Source: JABWBJ01 sp035646395
GTDB lineage: Bacteria > Gemmatimonadota > Gemmatimonadetes > Gemmatimonadales > Gemmatimonadaceae
Assembly: GCA_035646395.1 (NCBI GenBank)
Contig: DASRPK010000288.1
Location: 41,498 to 105,497, forward strand
Length of the DNA: 64,000 nucleotides
Direction: 5' to 3'
Part shown: positions 7,683-15,335 of the stretch, piece by piece
Layout of the letters: every line of letters begins with the position of its first letter
How positions within the stretch are numbered: position 1 is the first letter of the stretch
Notes under the pieces: generated by a model
What the model saw: the letters and a program-made list of their open reading frames with translations, nothing else
Told to the model about the DNA's origin: nothing
Database searches by the model: none
Position numbers and translations under genes: made by a program

Positions 7683-9083
7683 ATGGATCTGGCGCCGCAA
7701 GAAGTCTGGAGTCGTTTGCTGGAATGCGCGCGGCGCGAAATCGCAGATCACACATTCAAAACCTGGCTCGAACCGACTCAAGCGGTCGAGCTTCGTGGCG
7801 ACAAGCTTACGGTCGCGGTTCCTGATCAGTTCTCCGCTGACTGGAACGAATCGAAGCACGCCGCGCTGCTTACGTCGCTCGCGCCAATCGCGCTCGGTCA
7901 GCCGTGCCAGGTTGAATTCATCGTTGACGCGCGTTCGCGACAGCGCGTGCAGATGGATCTGTTTGTTGCGCCACCATCGTCCTCCACGAGCGGAACGCCA
8001 AATGGCGTGACACCGGCGCCGCGCCCGCTGCTCAATGCGAAGTACACGCTCGACAACTTCGTCATTGGAAAATCCAATGAGCTCGCCGCGTCAGCCGCAT
8101 TGGCTGTCGCTGAAGCGCCCGGCCGCGATTTCAACCCGCTCTTCATCTACGGTGCGACCGGAATCGGGAAGACGCACCTCATGCAGGCGGTGGCGCATGC
8201 CATACTGGCGCGCAATCCTGCAATGCGTGCCGCGTACCTCGGCGCCGAGCAGTTCACGAACGAATACGTGATGTCGATCCAGGGGCGGACCACGCACGAC
8301 TTTCGCCGCCGGTTCCGCGAACTCGACCTGCTGCTGGTCGACGACGTGCACTTCCTGAAGGGCAAGGAAGCGACACAGGAGGAATTCTTCCACACGTTCA
8401 ACGCGCTGTATGAGGGCGGTCGCCAGATCATCATGACCAGCGATCGGCCTCCCAGCGAAATCCCCGGCATCGAAGCGCGCCTCGTGACGCGATTCCAATG
8501 GGGCATGGTGGCGGACATCGAGTTTCCGGATTTCGAGCATCGCATCGCGATCCTGCGCAGCAAGGCGCACCAGGATCACTTGCAGCACACGATTCCCGAT
8601 GATGTGCTCCATCTCATCGCCGAACATGTTCGCTCGAGCGTGCGCGAGCTCGAAGGCTGCATCATCAAGCTGATCGCCTTTGCCTCGTTGCGGCAGCAAC
8701 CGGTGACGGTGGACCTCGCGATCGAGGCGTTGCGCGATCGCATTCGTCCGAGCGCACCGGGCAGTGGACATGGCAGCGACGGCCGCGGACTCTCGATTAC
8801 AACGATTCAATCCGCGGTGGCAAAGGCGTGGGGGGTCAGCGCGGCAGCGTTGACGTCAAAGAGTCGCACACGTGAAGTCGCGGTGCCTCGTCAGGCAGCG
8901 ATGCTTTTATCACGTGAATTGTTGAATGCGCACCTTGCAGATATTGGAAATGCGTTCGGTGGTCGGGATCATTCCACTGTTATCCACAGTCTTGAACGTG
9001 CCCGGTATCTGCGCGCCGCCGACCAGGAGTTCGCCGAACGTCTTCAACTTGCAGTACTTGAACTCCCTGCCGGCGCGGCCTGA
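7683..9083 (+). CDS. dnaA: Chromosomal replication initiator DnaA
   Basis: Binds DnaA boxes and opens oriC with ATP. The 466-aa protein has domain I (QEVWSRLLECARREIADHTF), a short linker and the AAA+ domain from YTLDNFVIGKSNELA, with Walker A GATGIGKTHL and Walker B LLVDDVHFLKG. Domain IV ends in the DnaA-box recognition segment AFGGRDHSTVIHSLER. The start is ATG 7683, since the protein then begins MDLAPQEVW; a TTG at 7665 is in frame. The DNA for TVIHS contains an exact TTATCCACA (8980-8988), probably a coincidence of coding. Confidence 0.97.
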   Translation: MDLAPQEVWSRLLECARREIADHTFKTWLEPTQAVELRGDKLTVAVPDQFSADWNESKHAALLTSLAPIALGQPCQVEFIVDARSRQRVQMDLFVAPPSSSTSGTPNGVTPAPRPLLNAKYTLDNFVIGKSNELAASAALAVAEAPGRDFNPLFIYGATGIGKTHLMQAVAHAILARNPAMRAAYLGAEQFTNEYVMSIQGRTTHDFRRRFRELDLLLVDDVHFLKGKEATQEEFFHTFNALYEGGRQIIMTSDRPPSEIPGIEARLVTRFQWGMVADIEFPDFEHRIAILRSKAHQDHLQHTIPDDVLHLIAEHVRSSVRELEGCIIKLIAFASLRQQPVTVDLAIEALRDRIRPSAPGSGHGSDGRGLSITTIQSAVAKAWGVSAAALTSKSRTREVAVPRQAAMLLSRELLNAHLADIGNAFGGRDHSTVIHSLERARYLRAADQEFAERLQLAVLELPAGAA

Positions 9084-9128
9084 CCACTTCCTAGCCACAT
9101 CTCCACAGTACTGCTGCTACTGTAGTTC

Positions 9129-9146
9129 TTTATCTATATAGATAAA
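9129..9146. other. 18-bp perfect AT-rich palindrome in dnaA-dnaN gap
   Basis: The bases tttatctatatagataaa read identically on both strands. They lie in the 94-bp dnaA-dnaN gap, about 30 bp before the dnaN ATG, in a conspicuously AT-rich patch. A TCTCCACA-like box (agccacatctccacag) lies about 30 bp upstream. It could be an operator for dnaN, part of an unwinding element, or a hairpin. Palindrome seen; role inferred. Confidence 0.6.
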
Positions 9147-9177
9147 CAGCAATAGGTCTTTCCCCATCGAGGCTTGA

Positions 9178-10290
9178 ATGCGCTTCACCATTGCGCGGGA
9201 AAAACTTCAGGAAGCTCTGACCAATGTCGCGCCGGCAGTGCCGGCGAAGACGACGCTTCCCGTGCTCGCGAACATTCTGGTCGAGGCCTCAGAACGTGGG
9301 GTGCGATTCTCCGGAACCGATCTCGATGTCGCGGTGTCGGTCGAAGTCCCCGCCGATGTCGAGTTGCCGGGTGCCCTGACGCTCCCGGCGAAACGCCTGG
9401 GCGAGATCACGCGCGAGTTGCCTCCGGCACCGGTAAAAATCGCCGCACTTGGTGAACAACGCGCGACGCTCGAATGCGGCCGCACGAAGTTCAAGCTGCT
9501 TGGTCTTCCCCGCGACGAGTATCCGGCCTTTGCGCCGGTGGAATACAACACCGGGTGGCGCGTGAAGTCCTCAGTGCTGCACGAGCTCATCTCCCGCACT
9601 GCGTTCGCGGTTTCCACCGAAGAGAGCAGGCCGATTCTCAACGGTGTGTTGTGGGAAGTTCGTCCACAGCTGCTGCGCATGGTGGCGACCAACGGGCATC
9701 GGCTCGCGCTCATGGAGTCGACCGCCGAGATGGGGAAGAATGCGACCGGCGACTTCATCGTTCCGCCGCGCGCGCTCGATCAGGTGCGACGCGTCTTTCC
9801 GCCGGAAGAAGAAATCGAAATCGGAAAGGGCGAAAACCATCTCGCGTTCCGCAGTCCGCTCGCGAGCGTCTCCACCCGGCTCATTGAGGGACCGTACCCG
9901 AACTACGACCAGGTTATTCCGCGCGACAACGATCGCTACGCGATAATCGATCGCCCTTCTCTCATCAGCGCGTTACGGCGCATGGCGGTGGTCGCGTCGG
10001 ATCAGACGCATCGGGTGAAGCTCTCGTTCAACACGGCGCTCCTTCGCTTCACCGTGCAAACACCGGATGTCGGGGAAGGACAGGATGAGATTCCTGTTGC
10101 CTACACCGGTGACTCGCTCGACATCGGATTCAACAGCACCTATTTGCTCGAGATCCTGCGCTATATGCCGACGGACCAGGTGCGCTTCACGTTCAAGACC
10201 GCTGAACGCGCTGCTACCCTGTTGCCGGAGAACTGGGCTGGCCAGGGCAAGTACGTTTGCCTCGTGATGCCGCTCAGGCTCGTCGACTGA
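9178..10290 (+). CDS. dnaN: DNA polymerase III beta subunit (sliding clamp)
   Basis: Forms the ring that tethers DNA polymerase to the template. At 370 aa it is full length and starts MRFTIAREKLQEAL. The three clamp domains are recognisable: VPAKTTLPVLANILVEA in domain I, FAVSTEESRPILNGVL in domain II, and the conserved ending GKYVCLVMPLRL. It follows dnaA in the standard order, 94 bp downstream. Confidence 0.97.
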   Translation: MRFTIAREKLQEALTNVAPAVPAKTTLPVLANILVEASERGVRFSGTDLDVAVSVEVPADVELPGALTLPAKRLGEITRELPPAPVKIAALGEQRATLECGRTKFKLLGLPRDEYPAFAPVEYNTGWRVKSSVLHELISRTAFAVSTEESRPILNGVLWEVRPQLLRMVATNGHRLALMESTAEMGKNATGDFIVPPRALDQVRRVFPPEEEIEIGKGENHLAFRSPLASVSTRLIEGPYPNYDQVIPRDNDRYAIIDRPSLISALRRMAVVASDQTHRVKLSFNTALLRFTVQTPDVGEGQDEIPVAYTGDSLDIGFNSTYLLEILRYMPTDQVRFTFKTAERAATLLPENWAGQGKYVCLVMPLRLVD

Positions 10291-10300
10291 ACAGTCGCTT

Positions 10301-10342
10301 GCTGGTCGCTGATGGCTGGTCGCTGATGGCTGATCGCTGCTC
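10301..10342. repeat. Six-unit intergenic heptad tandem repeat (GCTGRTS)
   Basis: Immediately after dnaN the sequence divides exactly into gctggtc, gctgatg, gctggtc, gctgatg, gctgatc, gctgctc. The same heptad, read as CAGCGAT on the opposite strand, recurs three times at 62133-62153. Directly visible; function unknown. Confidence 0.75.
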
Positions 10343-10353
10343 ACTATACGAAA

Positions 10354-10387
10354 CAACGCCCAAGGGTCTCGCAACCCTTGGGCGTTG
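10354..10387 (-). terminator. Rho-independent-type hairpin after rnpB
   Basis: A perfect 14-bp stem (10354-10367 with 10374-10387) closes a 6-nt loop. On the minus strand it directly follows the RNase P RNA 3' end and is followed by TTTCG, a short T tract. It could also stop dnaN transcripts from the other side, though there it lacks a T tract. Confidence 0.7.
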
Positions 10388-10766
10388 CAGTGAACAGCCT
10401 GTAAGCCGGGTTCTGTAGCGGAGCCGAAGCTCCGTGGCAGTCATTCCTCTGGGAGCGAAGTCTCCTCCGCCCTCGTGCAGCCTACCCGCGGCGTCTTTGT
10501 CGGAGTGGGCGTTCTCCTCGCCGCTTATTTGGCCTTGCTCCGGCGGGGTTTACCGTGCCGCCTCCGTTGCCGGAAAGCGCGGTGGGCTCTTACCCCACCA
10601 TTTCACCCTTACCACGATGTTCCGTGGCGGTCTGTTTTCTGTGGCACTATCCGTCACGGCGAAACGCCGTGCCCAGGAGTTACCTGGCGCCTTGCCCATG
10701 GAGCCCGGACTTTCCTCAAGACAATCGCCGAAGCGATCACCCTGCGACTGCCCGGCTGTTCACTGC
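10387..10766 (-). ncRNA. rnpB: RNase P RNA, bacterial type A-like
   Basis: The catalytic RNA of RNase P, about 380 nt. On the minus strand the 5' part carries the universal GAGGAAAGTCCGGGCTCC element and the 3' part carries ACAGAACCCGGCTTA; these pair as P4. The 13-nt end segment at 10754-10766 is exactly complementary to 10387-10399 (GCAGTGAACAGCC with GGCTGTTCACTGC), forming helix P1 and fixing both ends. A GCCCAGGTAACTCCTGGG-like element lies between. The protein partner rnpA is 3 kb away. Confidence 0.95.
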
Positions 10767-10770
10767 TCCA

Positions 10771-10799
10771 AATATAGCGAGTCGTGACGCCGGAGTGAC
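10771..10799 (-). promoter_or_regulatory. Candidate rnpB promoter
   Basis: On the minus strand TATATT (10776-10771) sits the correct distance before the rnpB 5' end near 10766. A weak -35, GTCACT, lies 17 bp upstream at 10799-10794. The fit of the -10 with the structural 5' end is the main support. Confidence 0.5.
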
Positions 10800-10871
10800 G
10801 AGCCAGAAGCAGCATGTCCGCGAACGATCCGACGACGTGCCGAGCATCCCGCAGCACCGATCGGATCAGCG

Positions 10872-11774
10872 ATGACGGCCATGCATTCGCCTCACTACCA
10901 GAATTGCCTTCCCGTACCGCGAATCACCACGGTACTCACGCCGGATGAACGCCTGCGTGTGGACGCCGCAGGTCAGGGCATCTATCGCGCGCTGCATCGC
11001 GACTCGCTCAACGACGCACTGCGAGACATTCGCGACCATCACGCGGCCGCCGTCATCGTCTCGATCGCGCGTTGCGACGAGAATGATTTGCCGCGTGTCG
11101 CGCGCGTCGTGCGGGAATTTCCGCGCGTGCCCGCGGTCGCGTTGTTGTCCAACCTGTCGCCACAAACCGCACAGACCGTCCTCGTGCTCGGCCGGTGTGG
11201 GGTGCGCACCCTCGTCGACGTGCGTGAACCGCGGGGTTGGCAGCAACTGCGTTCGGTACTGCTTCACGATCAGGCCACCGAAATTCATCGTGTTGCGCTG
11301 GCACGCGTGGCGGAGGATCTGGGAGATGCGCCAGAAGGGTGTCACCGCTTCTTCCGCGCGCTCTTCGAGGAAGGATCGGAGACGCGCACCATTCAGGAGC
11401 TCTCGACACTGCTTGGCGTTGTACCGTCGACCCTCATGAGTCGCTTCGTTCGCGCGACCCTCCCGCCACCGAAGTTCTACCTGTCGATGGCGCGACTCGT
11501 GTGCGCGGCACGAATGTTCGAGAACCCGGGACTCTCGGTCACGCTGGTCGCGAATGAACTGGACTACAGTTCACCACAGGCGTTTGGTCGACACCTGCGC
11601 GCGATGCTTCAACTCACGGCCATTCAATTCCGCGAGAGATACGACGGCGAAGGAATGCTCCAGCGATTTCGCGATGAGCTCATTCTCCCTCACATTCCGC
11701 GACTCCGGGCGTTCGATCCGCTCGGGTTCGAAGGATTGTCTCGTGGATCAGCGCGTCGCGGTTACGAAGCCTGA
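10872..11774 (+). CDS. AraC-family HTH regulator with receiver-like N-terminus
   Basis: About 300 aa. The C-terminal region (about residues 180-270) has the two-helix AraC architecture, with FYLSMARLVCAARMFENP and LVANELDYSSPQAFGRHLRA. The N-terminal half resembles a response-regulator-like alpha/beta domain (AVIVSIARCDENDLPRVARV, VPAVALLSN), but I see no clear phosphoacceptor pair of aspartates. Likely a cytoplasmic DNA-binding protein; signal and targets unknown. The start could be the ATG at 10872 or 10881. Its last 13 bp overlap the end of convergent pyrE. Confidence 0.75.
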   Translation: MTAMHSPHYQNCLPVPRITTVLTPDERLRVDAAGQGIYRALHRDSLNDALRDIRDHHAAAVIVSIARCDENDLPRVARVVREFPRVPAVALLSNLSPQTAQTVLVLGRCGVRTLVDVREPRGWQQLRSVLLHDQATEIHRVALARVAEDLGDAPEGCHRFFRALFEEGSETRTIQELSTLLGVVPSTLMSRFVRATLPPPKFYLSMARLVCAARMFENPGLSVTLVANELDYSSPQAFGRHLRAMLQLTAIQFRERYDGEGMLQRFRDELILPHIPRLRAFDPLGFEGLSRGSARRGYEA

Positions 11775-12337
11775 GCGGGTGCGCCGCCGGACTGCTCGAG
11801 TAACTCGGTGAGCGTCGCAAGGCACACAACCTGGAATCCCTGTGCTTCCAGCGCTGCGCGGCCTCCCTCCTCGCGATCAACCAGGGCCAGGATCCCGGAG
11901 ATAGAGGCGCCGGCGCGCTGCACGGCTTCGGCCGCGCGCAACGCGGAACCTCCGGTGGTGATTACGTCTTCGATGACCACCACGCGATCCCCTTCCCGCA
12001 TCGGTCCTTCGACGAGCCGACCGGTGCCGTGTTGCTTCGCTTCCTTGCGCACCGTGAACGCGCGCACGAGCGGAGGCGTGCTTACGCTGGCTATCGCTGT
12101 TGCATAGGCAATCGGGTCGGCGCCAAGCGTCAGTCCACCGACTGCATCAACCGCCCATGCCTCCTCGCGAATCGCCGCCAGTGCCAGTGGTCCAATGATG
12201 GCGAGTCCTTCCGGACTCATTGTCGTCAGCCGCGCGTCCACGTAGTGGCTCGATTCGCGTCCCGACGCGAGAGTGAACCGGCCGCGACGAACAGACCTCT
12301 GCGCGAGCAAGCGAATCAGCGTGCCGCGATCACTCAT
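11762..12337 (-). CDS. pyrE: Orotate phosphoribosyltransferase
   Basis: Converts orotate and PRPP to OMP in de novo pyrimidine synthesis. At 191 aa it shows the PRPP loop VVVIEDVITTGGSAL (13-residue PRTase motif), GRFTLASGRESSHYVDARL at the N-terminus and the KEAKQHGTG catalytic loop. It follows the kinase gene by 30 bp in the same direction and may be co-transcribed with it. ATG at 12335-12337. Confidence 0.95.
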   Translation of the reverse strand: MSDRGTLIRLLAQRSVRRGRFTLASGRESSHYVDARLTTMSPEGLAIIGPLALAAIREEAWAVDAVGGLTLGADPIAYATAIASVSTPPLVRAFTVRKEAKQHGTGRLVEGPMREGDRVVVIEDVITTGGSALRAAEAVQRAGASISGILALVDREEGGRAALEAQGFQVVCLATLTELLEQSGGAPAQAS

Positions 12338-12367
12338 CGTTGGCGGTCACGCGAGTAGTGCGTACAA

Positions 12368-13315
12368 TCACCCGCGACGGAACAGTCCCTTCATGCGCGA
12401 CAGCAGGCCGTCATCAGCAGCCGCAGCCGGTTGCGCACCTGGAGTCGGTGTCTGCGCCGACGCCGATGGCGCCGCGAGCAATGCTTCTTTCAGCTCCTGG
12501 GCGAACGTCAACACGTCCGGATACCTATCACCGGGTTCCCTCGACAAGCCGCGCATGATCACGCTTTCCACCCGCGGCCCGAAGTCGAGTCCCGGCCGCG
12601 CCTTGTTGAGCGGAATAGGTGGCTGCGAAAGCAACTGCGTGAACATTTCGCGAGGAGACTTGGCGAGATACGGGAGTGCGCCCGTCAACAGGAGGTACGA
12701 GATCGTGGCAAGGCTGTACTGATCGGCGGCTGGGGTGACGAGTGCGCCGGAGAGTGCTTCCGGTGCGACGTACATCAGGGTTCCGACGAAGTAGCCGGCG
12801 CGCGTGAGACGCTCGTCCTGCGAGGTATCGGTTGCCGCCGCGATGCCGAAATCGAGCAGCTTGAGCGTGCCCGTCGCATGGTCATACATCGCGTTATCAG
12901 GTTTCAGGTCGCGATGCACGATTCCGGACTTGTGGGCCGCAGCGACGGCGTCAGAGATCTGTATGATCACGTTCGCCACTTCTTCGCGCGGCATCGGCGC
13001 ATGTTTCTTGGCGTAACTCTCCAGCAGGTCGCCCCCGGCCCATTCGATCACCAGGTAGGGGATACCATCATGCTGGCCTGTCTCTATCGTCCGGATGACG
13101 TTCGGATGGAGAACGCGCTTGCCGAAATTTGCTTCGCGGGTAAAACGCGCCAACGCGGTCTTGTCCTGGCGCATTTTGTCCCGAAGCGCCTTGAACGCGA
13201 CCGTTCCGTGTTGCGCATGGTTGGCGCGGTACACCACGGACGTACCGCCCTCGCCGACCAACTCTTCAATGGAGTAGCCGGCTATGTTCTGTCCGACGAG
13301 GTTTTCCTTGGGCAC
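12368..13315 (-). CDS. Serine/threonine protein kinase (Hanks type), soluble
   Basis: About 315 aa from a GTG at 13313-13315. Kinase motifs appear in order: glycine loop VGEGGTSVVYRA, catalytic Lys in VAFKALRDK, the catalytic loop HRDLKPDN, DFG in LLDFGIA, and an APE-equivalent in YVAPEALSG. After the catalytic domain comes a short Ala/Pro-rich tail ending SRMKGLFRRG with no transmembrane segment, unlike PknB-type receptors. The frame continues upstream, but those residues overlap the divergent GWxTD gene region and do not look like kinase. Substrates unknown; probably co-transcribed with pyrE. Confidence 0.88.
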   Translation of the reverse strand: MPKENLVGQNIAGYSIEELVGEGGTSVVYRANHAQHGTVAFKALRDKMRQDKTALARFTREANFGKRVLHPNVIRTIETGQHDGIPYLVIEWAGGDLLESYAKKHAPMPREEVANVIIQISDAVAAAHKSGIVHRDLKPDNAMYDHATGTLKLLDFGIAAATDTSQDERLTRAGYFVGTLMYVAPEALSGALVTPAADQYSLATISYLLLTGALPYLAKSPREMFTQLLSQPPIPLNKARPGLDFGPRVESVIMRGLSREPGDRYPDVLTFAQELKEALLAAPSASAQTPTPGAQPAAAADDGLLSRMKGLFRRG

Positions 13316-13414
13316 GGCCGCGAACCTAATGCGGCGGTTGGGGGGCGGCAAGCAACCAATGCCCGAGGTGCTGGAAAGATGGTCGAGCAGAGGAACCCAC
13401 TGCGGGGAGCAAAA

Positions 13415-14827
13415 ATGAAATTCAGACGTTCGCCACGGGTCGTATCCCTCGCCGCTATCAGCGGCTTCATGGCCCTCGCAGGCTGCGGCGGATCGCGCAG
13501 CGGCCCCTCCCCGACCGGTAGCGTCCCAACCCCAGAACCGATCCTGAGCACCGCTGCGCCGGGCAGAGTGCCGCGCCAACCCGATGCCGTCGCGTTGTAC
13601 CGACGGATGGGACTGCTCGCAGAGGCTGGGGAGACGCCGTTCGTCGGCTCACTCTCCTTCTTTGCCGGCCCAACCGCCGACTCTACGTCAATCGTCGTGA
13701 CCGTTTCGCTGCCGAACCGGGTCCTGCGATTCCGCGCCGAGGGAGATCGGTGGCGAGCCTCTTATGACGTCGGGATCGAGGTTCGGAGTGGCACGACCGT
13801 CGTCCAGGAACTACGCAGCCGAGAAGTGGTGCGGGTTCTCGCATTTCGCGAGACCACCCGCGACGACGAGAGCGTCCTGTTCAAGCAGCTGATAAACCTC
13901 AGGCCTGGCACCTACGACATTCGACTCATCGTGCGAGACGAGTCTGCCACACGGGGCAGTGCCGTTGAGGCAACGATCGGCGTGCCGCAATTCGCAGCGG
14001 GGTCGGTTTCGTCACCCGTCCCCGTTTACGAGTCAGCGCCGCGCGAACAACTCGGCGCTCCGCTCAACATCGTCCCCACACCACGGTCGACCGCAGTTTT
14101 CGGGCGCGACTCCATCATGATGATCTACGCCGAAGGCTACGGCGACGGGGGCGACAGTGTGCCCGTGCACGTCACGATCAAATCGGATGAGTCAAGTCAG
14201 GTCTTGTGGAGCGACACGGTGAGTCTGGCGCGACATGGAGACCACTACAGCTCCACGTTCCCCGTTCCCGTATCGCGACTCGGTGTGGGCGTGATGCTGC
14301 TCGGCGTCAATAGACCCGGAGCAGCCGACACGGTTCGCATCCCGCTGTTCATCGCCTTCGGGGAAGACCTTCCGGTTGCGACGTTTACCCAGATGCTCGA
14401 TTACCTCCGGTACTACGTGTCGTCGCAGCGCCTGCAGGCGATGCGCGATGCACCGGCGGAATCACGCGCGAGTTTGTGGTCCGCGTTCCTTCGCGATACC
14501 GATCCCGTTGCGCAAACGCCCGCACATGAAGGACTGCGCGACTATTTCAGCCGGATCGCGCAGGCCAACGTCCGCTTCCGTGAAGAGGGTCAGGCGGGCT
14601 GGCTCACTGATCGCGGCCGCGTCATGGTAGCCCTGGGCCAGCCCGATCAGGTATACGAGCCCACAATGGGCAACGTCGGCCAGCGCGGCCGGACATTGAT
14701 ATGGGAATTCCGCGAACACCGGCTGCAAGTCGTCTTCATCGACCAGACGGGATTCGGCCGGTGGAGAATGACGCTCCCTTCAGAGTCAGAATTCGAGTCA
14801 GTTGTGAGGAGGATCATACCTCAGTAA
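13415..14827 (+). CDS. GWxTD domain-containing lipoprotein
   Basis: Start ATG at 13415, preceded by GGGGAG; the frame is open far upstream but that part is antisense to the kinase. Of 470 aa, the first 24 form a lipoprotein signal (lipobox LAGC, Cys24). The C-terminal part carries the family hallmark GWLTDRGRVMVALGQPDQVYE near residue 395, preceded by the helix with FLRDTDPVAQTPAHEGLRDYF. GWxTD proteins are known in Bacteroidota, Acidobacteriota and relatives; I know of no settled molecular function. Expected location is the inner face of the outer membrane or the periplasm. Confidence 0.85.
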   Translation: MKFRRSPRVVSLAAISGFMALAGCGGSRSGPSPTGSVPTPEPILSTAAPGRVPRQPDAVALYRRMGLLAEAGETPFVGSLSFFAGPTADSTSIVVTVSLPNRVLRFRAEGDRWRASYDVGIEVRSGTTVVQELRSREVVRVLAFRETTRDDESVLFKQLINLRPGTYDIRLIVRDESATRGSAVEATIGVPQFAAGSVSSPVPVYESAPREQLGAPLNIVPTPRSTAVFGRDSIMMIYAEGYGDGGDSVPVHVTIKSDESSQVLWSDTVSLARHGDHYSSTFPVPVSRLGVGVMLLGVNRPGAADTVRIPLFIAFGEDLPVATFTQMLDYLRYYVSSQRLQAMRDAPAESRASLWSAFLRDTDPVAQTPAHEGLRDYFSRIAQANVRFREEGQAGWLTDRGRVMVALGQPDQVYEPTMGNVGQRGRTLIWEFREHRLQVVFIDQTGFGRWRMTLPSESEFESVVRRIIPQ

Positions 14828-14914
14828 CCGGCCCAATCATCTGATTCGAGTTGTTTGTCGGTGAGAATGTCATAACTAACGATTGGGTATCGCGTTGCAG
14901 CGCAACACGTTCTC

Positions 14915-14943
14915 TTGACAGCCCGACGAGGTCGCTCTATATA
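14915..14943 (+). promoter_or_regulatory. Near-consensus sigma70 promoter of cold-shock gene
   Basis: A perfect -35 TTGACA (14915-14920), a 17-bp spacer and TATATA (14938-14943), the best promoter in the window. Transcription should start near 14950, giving a 5' leader of about 70 nt before the cold-shock ATG, as is common for csp genes. Confidence 0.8.
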
Positions 14944-15021
14944 AGGTGCCGCGAACCGCAGCGGTTTGCCCCGCAACACATTTGTGCGGGTCCAGTTTCA
15001 TCGAGTAGGAGGCATCACGGT

Positions 15022-15222
15022 ATGGCGCGCGGGAAAATCAAATGGTTCAATGACGCCAAGGGATACGGCTTCATTGAGCAGGACTCGGGCGAAGACGTAT
15101 TCGTCCACTTCTCTGCAATCCAAATGGACGGATTCAAGACCCTCGCCGAGGGCCAAACGGTTGAGTTCGAGATCCAGTCGGGTAACAAGGGCCTTCACGC
15201 CGCCAACGTAACACGCGTCTGA
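15022..15222 (+). CDS. Cold-shock domain protein (Csp), copy 1
   Basis: A 66-aa single-stranded nucleic-acid binding protein of the OB fold, beginning MARGKIKWFNDAKGYGFIEQ. RNP1 (KGYGFI) and RNP2 (VFVHF) are intact. The ribosome site GTAGGAGG is strong. It has its own promoter and terminator, so it is a monocistronic and probably highly expressed gene. A second copy lies at 60044-60250 on the other strand. Confidence 0.97.
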   Translation: MARGKIKWFNDAKGYGFIEQDSGEDVFVHFSAIQMDGFKTLAEGQTVEFEIQSGNKGLHAANVTRV

Positions 15223-15268
15223 AAACTCATCGGCTCGGCGCACAAGCGCCGCGCTGAAGCGGAGCGTT

Positions 15269-15310
15269 CGCCCGCCTGCATTCACTGCAGGCGGGCGCTT
15301 TCTTTCCCTT
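15269..15310 (+). terminator. Rho-independent terminator after csp
   Basis: A 12-bp perfect stem (15269-15280 with 15286-15297) closes a 5-nt loop ttcac and is followed by ctttctttccctt. It separates the csp transcript from polA. Confidence 0.85.
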
Positions 15311-15335
15311 CCGTTGAAACACGACTCCCCGGAAC

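Noticed and set aside
8980..8988. Exact DnaA box TTATCCACA as evidence for oriC here
   Set aside because: It encodes the conserved TVIHS of DnaA domain IV and is not clustered with other consensus boxes, so alone it does not define an origin.
12431..13414. Very long open frame running antisense to the kinase into the GWxTD gene
   Set aside because: The antisense part has no domain likeness, while the opposite strand carries all kinase motifs. A good ribosome site and lipoprotein signal put the true start at 13415.
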